From the NCBI GenBank assembly GCA_947644305.1, contig CANRYS010000004.1:1-64000 (forward strand): DNA of 64,000 nt, read 5' to 3'. The number at the start of each line of letters is the position of its first letter. Within the stretch, counting starts at the first letter, position 1. The position numbers and the translations under genes were made by a program. The notes beneath the pieces were generated by a model. That model did not search any database. It was not told the origin of the DNA and saw nothing but the letters and a program-made list of their open reading frames with translations. Shown one piece after another: positions 58,937-64,000 of this stretch. The stretch comes from an uncultured Roseburia sp. GTDB lineage: Bacteria; Bacillota; Clostridia; Lachnospirales; Lachnospiraceae.

Positions 58937-60346
58937 CTATTCTATTGTAATACGTTTTTGAGCCTCTGTCAAAAGAAGTTTTCTATTATTTTTCTCTGGG
59001 GAATCGATCACGATGTCCAGCAGCTCCTTAAGTACTTTCCCCACCTGTGGTCCCCGGGGAACACCAAGGTCTAACAGATCCTTACCGGTGACTTCAAGAT
59101 CCTGAAGACGAACCGCCTCTTTCTGCCCCAAAATCTCTGTAAAGACACTCCTTCCCTCTTTTATACGTGCCAGTTTTTCTTCACGCATATATTCGCTTTG
59201 GGAGAGAACATCCGCCTCCTGAATGATAAACAGATAAGGCATAACCTCCACCCCCGCCTGGCTCATCAGCCGGCGCATTGCTTTCCGGCTGCCGTCAAAA
59301 CGTCTTTCATGAAACCGGACGATCTTTGTGACCATATTCACCGTATCGTTGTCAAACCGCAATCGACGCATGATATCATGTGCCATCTGACTGCCCGCTT
59401 CTGCATGTCCATGAAAATGATCTACACCCTTTTCATCCGTTGTCTTACAAAGGGGCTTTCCCACATCATGAAGCAGTGCAGCAAACACCAGGATCGTATC
59501 CACCTTCTCTATTCTGAAATCTCCATCATAGGGCTGGGGTATCTCAGCCTCTTTCTTTCGTAATTTTTCCCCGATCTCTCTCACATTCCTGACTGCCAAC
59601 AGGGAGTGATGACCTACATCAAAAGAATGATGTGGATGATTCTGCACCGTCTCCAGCATCTTGGAAAATTCCGGGAGAAAACTCTCACTTAATCCTGTCC
59701 TTTCGACCAGTAGCAATTTATCTGGTCTTTTTGAAAAAAGCAGTTTCGTGATCTCTGTTCGGATTCGCTCCACACTCACCTTCCCTATGGAAGCGGATTG
59801 TTTCTGTATCGCTTGCAACGTGCGCTCTTCAATCGAGAAATCCAGTTGGCCAGCAAAACGTATCCCTCGAAGCATCCGCAAGGCATCCTCGGAGAATCGC
59901 TCCTCCGGCTCTCCCACACAACGAATACAGCGGTGTTTTAGATCATTTATACCGTCGAACAGATCCACGATCCCTTTTTCTGGATTGTACGCCATAGCAT
60001 TGATGGTAAAGTCTCTTCGTTTCAGATCCTCTCTCAGATCAGGAGTAAATTCTACTTCTGTAGGATGTCTGTGATCCTCATATTTACCATCTACCCGATA
60101 GGTAGTCACCTCAAATCCTTCTCCCCCAAGAATCACTGTCACAGTCCCATGTTCAATTCCTGTATCCACTGTCTTCCGAAATATTTTTTTTACTTCCTCT
60201 GGTTTTGCCGATGTGGTAATATCCCAGTCGCCGGGTATCCGACCTAACACGCTGTCCCGCACGCAGCCTCCCACGGCATATCCTTCATAATTGTTTGCTT
60301 TCAAAGTATCAAGTATATACTCTACCTTTTCAGGAATCTGAACCAT
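58937..60346 (-). CDS. cca: CCA tRNA nucleotidyltransferase
   Basis: 469 residues. Head domain with GGCVRD and catalytic GDWDITTSA, template RNA-binding part (EDALRMLRGIRFAGQL) and an HD domain (FAALLHDVGKP). It adds or repairs tRNA CCA ends. The HD domain marks the type with possible phosphohydrolase activity. Confidence 0.95.
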   Translation of the reverse strand: MVQIPEKVEYILDTLKANNYEGYAVGGCVRDSVLGRIPGDWDITTSAKPEEVKKIFRKTVDTGIEHGTVTVILGGEGFEVTTYRVDGKYEDHRHPTEVEFTPDLREDLKRRDFTINAMAYNPEKGIVDLFDGINDLKHRCIRCVGEPEERFSEDALRMLRGIRFAGQLDFSIEERTLQAIQKQSASIGKVSVERIRTEITKLLFSKRPDKLLLVERTGLSESFLPEFSKMLETVQNHPHHSFDVGHHSLLAVRNVREIGEKLRKKEAEIPQPYDGDFRIEKVDTILVFAALLHDVGKPLCKTTDEKGVDHFHGHAEAGSQMAHDIMRRLRFDNDTVNMVTKIVRFHERRFDGSRKAMRRLMSQAGVEVMPYLFIIQEADVLSQSEYMREEKLARIKEGRSVFTEILGQKEAVRLQDLEVTGKDLLDLGVPRGPQVGKVLKELLDIVIDSPEKNNRKLLLTEAQKRITIE

Positions 60347-60405
60347 ATTCCCCCTCCTCTATCTCACTTTTAACATTTTACCATATGTTGTATATTTTTT
60401 CCATT

Positions 60406-60472
60406 AAAAAATGCTGACCGCAAACCTTTTCTACTCAAGGTCAGCCCTGAGCTGGTCTACAGGCAGCATTTT
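60406..60472 (-). terminator. Terminator after pyrE
   Basis: AAAAAATGCTG at 60406-60416 pairs with CAGCATTTT at 60464-60472, with a long structured loop (CAAGGTCAGCCCTGAGCTGG). On the minus strand it ends in a T run, just after pyrE. Confidence 0.85.
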
Positions 60473-60493
60473 CTACACATATCTTTGGTGTTA

Positions 60494-61165
60494 TTATGCC
60501 CCATACTCCTTATAATAGGCATCGATCTTTGCCTTCATTTCATCATTTATTACTATTTTTCCCTGGCAGGGCTTGTTATAAAGATGGCTCACCACTTCTT
60601 CCATCGTAACAATCGCACCAGTCTCCATACCATACACCTCTTTGATCTCGTCCAGCGCACACTGGTCGGTCTTTCCCTTTTCCATGCGGTTCAAAGACAC
60701 CATCAGCCCAATGATCTCCACATCTGCCTGTGCCTTGACAATAGGGAAGGTCTCCTCAATGGACTTACCGGAAGTGGTCACATCTTCGATAATGACTACC
60801 TTATCCCCATCTTTGATCTTGCTGCCAAGAAGAATCCCCGTATCACCATGGTCCTTCGCCTCTTTTCGATTGGAGCAGTAGCGGATCTCTTTTCCGTACA
60901 GCTTATGAAATGCAATGGCCGTCACGACACTCAATGGAATTCCCTTGTAAGCCGGACCAAAGAGCACATCAAAATCATCCCCATATGTATCGTGAATCGC
61001 CTTAGCATAATACTCACCCAGCCTGGATAGCTGCGATCCCGTCACATAAGCTCCTGCATTCATAAAAAATGGCGACTTGCGCCCGCTTTTCAAAGTAAAA
61101 TCTCCAAATTTTAATACGTCGGATTCAACCATAAATTCGATAAATTCTTCTTTATATGCTTCCAT
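60494..61165 (-). CDS. pyrE: Orotate phosphoribosyltransferase
   Basis: 223 residues. The PRPP motif VVIIEDVTTSGKS is clear; the N-terminus FIEFMVESDVLKFGDFTLKS fits the family, and PAYKGIPLSVVTAIAFH is conserved. It makes OMP from orotate and PRPP in pyrimidine synthesis. AGGAGGTTTTAGACAG precedes the ATG. No other pyr gene is in the window. Confidence 0.95.
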   Translation of the reverse strand: MEAYKEEFIEFMVESDVLKFGDFTLKSGRKSPFFMNAGAYVTGSQLSRLGEYYAKAIHDTYGDDFDVLFGPAYKGIPLSVVTAIAFHKLYGKEIRYCSNRKEAKDHGDTGILLGSKIKDGDKVVIIEDVTTSGKSIEETFPIVKAQADVEIIGLMVSLNRMEKGKTDQCALDEIKEVYGMETGAIVTMEEVVSHLYNKPCQGKIVINDEMKAKIDAYYKEYGA

Positions 61166-61356
61166 CTGTCTAAAACCTCCTGTTTTATTGGCATCGTTAA
61201 ACTAAGAAATCAAATATTTTCCCCATTTTACCACATCTGTCTTTTATATTCAATGAAATTATATCAGAAAATTCCCACATACAAAGTTTGACTTTCCCAC
61301 CTGCCCCTGTTAAAATTCTAATATCAGCTTAGAATAATTTTATAAGGAGAACGACG

Positions 61357-62058
61357 ATGAAACATTACACCGCACAAAACACTAACATCTTTGTCTATTC
61401 TATGCCAGCTTTGGACTCCCGAATGTATATAATGAAAAATGACCAAAATCCAAAAGAAGCTCTGATCATAGATCCTCTTATTTCGGATGAGGCCATTTCT
61501 GTTTTAGATACACTTACCCACGCTGTGGTTCTTCTCACCCATAGTCACTATGATCATATTTCTGGCATGAACTGGCTGCGTGAAATAGTCAGTTGTACTC
61601 TCCTGTGTTCAGAGTGTTGCGGAAACAAAATTCAAGATCCCCATAAAAACCTCGCTGCCTTTTCCAATATATTGATCATGGACAAAACAGAAGAAGAGAA
61701 GGCACTGTGCATGGATTTTTTTGAACTGGATTTTTCCTGTCAGCCAGATAAGACCTTTGAGTCAGAAATCAGCTTCCCCTTTGGGAGTTATCAAGTAGAA
61801 ATTACACACACACCTGGACACTCTGACTGCAGTCAATGCATCCGCCTCACGACATCACAACAGGGATTGACACCAGAAATCGTCTTCACTGGTGACAGCC
61901 TGGTAAACGGGCACAAGATCATCACCCGGCTTCCCCAGGGCAGTAAAAAAGATTATATCGCTGTCACAAAGCCGTATCTTGAAGCTCTTTCAGAAAATAC
62001 CCTGATCATGCCAGGACATGGGGACTGGGATCTAAAAAAACAGTTTGAGATATCATAA
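61357..62058 (+). CDS. MBL-fold metallo-hydrolase
   Basis: 233 residues after AAGGAGAACGACG. The metal motif LTHSHYDHISG (HxHxDH), then HTPGHSDCSQ, VFTGDSLV and MPGHGDW follow the glyoxalase II-like subfamily. Substrate unknown. Single gene between opposite-strand genes, followed by a terminator. Confidence 0.93.
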   Translation: MKHYTAQNTNIFVYSMPALDSRMYIMKNDQNPKEALIIDPLISDEAISVLDTLTHAVVLLTHSHYDHISGMNWLREIVSCTLLCSECCGNKIQDPHKNLAAFSNILIMDKTEEEKALCMDFFELDFSCQPDKTFESEISFPFGSYQVEITHTPGHSDCSQCIRLTTSQQGLTPEIVFTGDSLVNGHKIITRLPQGSKKDYIAVTKPYLEALSENTLIMPGHGDWDLKKQFEIS

Positions 62059-62098
62059 ACTTGGAGCTCACGCATGGCAAGTTTGCCCTGGCTCACGC

Positions 62099-62143
62099 AA
62101 AAAACCTGATGACCTTTTCCTTACTTACGGTCACCAGGTTTTA
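62099..62143. terminator. Terminator after the MBL gene
   Basis: AAAACCTGATGACC pairs with GGTCACCAGGTTTT across a 14-base loop; suitable for both strands. Confidence 0.9.
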
Positions 62144-62207
62144 AAATATAAGTCATAACCCCAGTTGTTTTTTTTTTTATGAAACGCAAAGCATCAAATG
62201 CAAAATA

Positions 62208-62648
62208 TTAAAAATCAATCTCGCCAGTAATTTCCTCATTGATCACATAATATGCCTTGAATTCATCAGGCTTCACATAAATATTCAAGCTCTTCAAAGA
62301 AGTCTCTCGTTTTCCCTGCTCTTTCCACATTTCCTTGATACGGTTTACCAAATCCGTATAAGCGACTTCTCTTCCTCCGTACTGAACATGAAGTTCCACG
62401 GTTCTCTCTGCCGCTGGTTTTGGTCCCCTCTTAGCGCCTTTTTTTGCTGAAGCTTTTTTTCTTGTTGTCGTTTTCTTCGCTGCTGTTTTTTTCTCCGGCT
62501 CTGCTTTCACTTCTGCTGTCTTCTTCTCTTCTGTCTTCTCTGGTGAAGCCACTACCTCAGTTGTCTTTGTCACTGTTGTCTCAACAGGATCTTTGATGGT
62601 ATCGGCTGGTTCGGATTTTTTGGGTGCATTTGTTTTTGCTACTGCCAT
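62208..62648 (-). CDS. DUF6465-like protein with Lys/Ala-rich N-terminus
   Basis: 146 residues from the ATG at 62648 (GGAGGATATCAAAC before it). The first 85 are Lys/Ala/Glu/Thr-rich like histone H1 (AAKKTTTRKKASAKKGAKRG). The last 60 are a small fold (ELHVQYGGREVAYTDLVNRI). Common in Clostridia; could bind nucleic acid. Confidence 0.85.
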   Translation of the reverse strand: MAVAKTNAPKKSEPADTIKDPVETTVTKTTEVVASPEKTEEKKTAEVKAEPEKKTAAKKTTTRKKASAKKGAKRGPKPAAERTVELHVQYGGREVAYTDLVNRIKEMWKEQGKRETSLKSLNIYVKPDEFKAYYVINEEITGEIDF

Positions 62649-62895
62649 GTTTGATATCCTCCATAAAGATAAATAAAATAGTAACACAATAATGAAATTG
62701 TTATCCTATTAGATAATATTACTACATCTAAAAGAATTTTACAATTATAATTTTTCACAAAATTAATATATTTTTAATTTATTTCATTATTCGATTTGTA
62801 TAAAACCCTTTACATTTTCTATTTTTTCCCGTAAAATATGTATATAAATTTCCATTTGTGCTATAATAAGCATGCGGACAGAAAGGACGATGAAT

Positions 62896-63168
62896 ATGAA
62901 AAAATTTTTTAAATTTCTTCTGGGAGCAGGTGCTTTAATCGCTACGATAGGAGGCATCATGTATTTCCTGAAAAATGTTCTAATGAAAGATTATCTAGAG
63001 GACTATGACGATGATGATTTTGATAATGATCTTTACGATGAGGATGATGCCTCAGAGCAAAGAGATTATGTAACGATACATGTTCCAGAAACGGACTCCG
63101 ACTCAGCAGAAGAGACTCAGGAAGATGATCTATCTGCATTTGATTCTACAGATGAAGAATGCAACTGA
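62896..63168 (+). CDS. Small membrane-anchored acidic protein
   Basis: 90 residues from the second ATG at 62896 (AAAGGA spaced 8). One membrane helix near 5-25 (FLLGAGALIATIGGIMYFLK), then a very acidic tail (EDYDDDDFDNDLYDEDDASE). No family recognised. Confidence 0.75.
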   Translation: MKKFFKFLLGAGALIATIGGIMYFLKNVLMKDYLEDYDDDDFDNDLYDEDDASEQRDYVTIHVPETDSDSAEETQEDDLSAFDSTDEECN

Positions 63169-63198
63169 TGACAGAATAGCAATAAGATAATTAATTAC

Positions 63199-63242
63199 AA
63201 AAAAACTCTCGACCGTTTTATAAAAAACTGCCGGGAGTTTTA
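63199..63242. terminator. Bidirectional terminator between the small membrane protein and pfkA
   Basis: AAAAAACTC/GAGTTTT outer pairs with inner CCG/CGG and a bulge; T-runs on both sides. Serves two convergent genes. Confidence 0.75.
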
Positions 63243-63253
63243 TGTTTTTATTT

Positions 63254-63307
63254 CCCTCAACGGTGTGAATTTGAACCCCGTTTCGTTTTGCACTAACAGC
63301 AGAATAG
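63254..63307 (-). repeat. Dispersed 3'-UTR repeat, copy 3
   Basis: The reverse complement matches 1-57 closely (CTATT.TGCTG.TAG.GCA, AACGAAAC.GGGTTCAAATT, CACCGT.GAG). It lies just after the pfkA stop, in the sense of pfkA, and before the terminator. Confidence 0.65.
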
Positions 63308-63320
63308 CGAGGAGTTTCTG

Positions 63321-64000
63321 CTATCTGGAAAGACGCATTGTCATGCTGAACAAATGTTCATCAATGTCCTTCGTCATAGCAAGAGCCTCATCAATATCAT
63401 AGTGACAAAAATGTCCATCTCGATAAGCTACTACCCGGTTGGTCTGGCCTTCCAGAAGAAGATCTACCGCCAGCGCCCCCATAGCGGAAGCATAGACACG
63501 ATCACGACAAGTCGGATTACCGCCACGCTGAATATGGCCGATCACCGTGGCACGGGTCTCGATTCCTGTAGCTTTTTCAATCCTCTCTGCCATTCCATAG
63601 GAATCTCCGATTCCCTCTGCATTTACAATTATATGATGTTTTTTTCCGATTCTTCTCTTGGCACGGATCTTCTCAATAATCTTTTTCTCATCGTTGTCAT
63701 AGCGCTCTGGAATAAGAACATACTCGGAACCATTGCTGATTCCACACCAGAGTGCAATGTGTCCTGCCGTCCGTCCCATAACCTCTATGATACTGCAGCG
63801 CTCATGGGATGCCGATGTATCCCGTACTTTATCGATGGCTTCCATCGCCGTGTTGCAGGCAGTATCAAACCCGATGGTATATTCCGTACAAGAAATATCA
63901 AGGTCGATGGTTCCTGGAACACCAATGGTATTGATTCCATTTTCTGAAAGCTTCTGGGCACCGCGGAAGGAACCGTCTCCTCCGATCACGACGATACCGT
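63321..64000 (-). CDS. pfkA: ATP-dependent 6-phosphofructokinase (5' end outside the window)
   Basis: About 226 C-terminal residues are seen. GGDGSF marks the ATP-type (Gly where PPi enzymes have Asp); GTIDLDISCTEYTIGFDTAC holds the catalytic Asp; MGRTAGHIALWCG and HIQRGGNPTCRDR are conserved. The common form GTIDND is GTIDLD here, with both Asp kept. It phosphorylates fructose-6-phosphate in glycolysis. Confidence 0.94.
   Translation of the reverse strand, partial: GIVVIGGDGSFRGAQKLSENGINTIGVPGTIDLDISCTEYTIGFDTACNTAMEAIDKVRDTSASHERCSIIEVMGRTAGHIALWCGISNGSEYVLIPERYDNDEKKIIEKIRAKRRIGKKHHIIVNAEGIGDSYGMAERIEKATGIETRATVIGHIQRGGNPTCRDRVYASAMGALAVDLLLEGQTNRVVAYRDGHFCHYDIDEALAMTKDIDEHLFSMTMRLSR

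Overview
The window looks like chromosome of a spore-forming Clostridia member, most likely Lachnospiraceae. The evidence is moderate GC, strong AGGAGG-type ribosome sites, a SleC-type spore cortex-lytic gene, an ATP-type PfkA, a DUF6465-like basic protein, DUF6774-like and Lachnospiraceae-style small phage genes. No RNA gene for rRNA or tRNA was seen.

Layout. (1) 1-9.5 kb, host genes, nearly all on the minus strand: a CadC/ArsR-like regulator, a free HMA metallochaperone and a Zn/Cd/Pb-type P-ATPase; araD and a small unknown gene joined by a 107-bp tandem duplication; an Rrf2 regulator with cysK; a heterodimeric ABC exporter. (2) 9.62-53.45 kb: a SleC-like gene (plus strand) cut in two by a 42.5-kb PBSX-like myovirus prophage. 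Joining the two outer pieces through the shared TG core restores one in-frame protein of about 429 residues. The phage ends form a perfect 20-bp palindrome around that TG, as expected for a large serine integrase, and such an integrase gene lies at the right end. (3) 53.5-64 kb, host genes: a lipoprotein, Tex, a LacI-sensor/GGDEF protein, CCA-adding enzyme, PyrE, an MBL hydrolase, a DUF6465-like protein, a small membrane protein and PfkA (cut by the window end).

Prophage order from left: an independently transcribed three-gene cassette (GHKL ATPase, STAS-like protein, membrane protein) beside attL; lysis genes; tail fibre and baseplate; tape measure; tail chaperones with a classical -1 slippery site; tube and sheath; connectors; capsid and scaffold; a MuF-type head protein with a JAB-like C-terminal domain; portal; terminase; late regulator; accessory genes; D5 primase with repeats that may be an origin; helicase, RusA, Sak4-like ATPase, Gp157; then a regulatory region. 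The switch at 47.45-47.6 kb has two divergent consensus promoters over dyad operators. To its right are lysogen-expressed cargo: an Fst/par-like type I toxin-antitoxin locus, an orphan LytTR response regulator, an Ltp-like candidate superinfection-exclusion protein, a candidate small RNA, a RelBE-type module, a solitary type I-C-like CRISPR repeat just before the integrase gene, and the integrase.

Most interesting: the prophage sits in a sporulation/germination gene in a way that precise excision would repair (a skin-element-like design); a solitary CRISPR repeat inside a phage (an RNA anti-CRISPR candidate); and a bounded GHKL/STAS/membrane cassette that resembles a defence island and that I cannot match to a named system.
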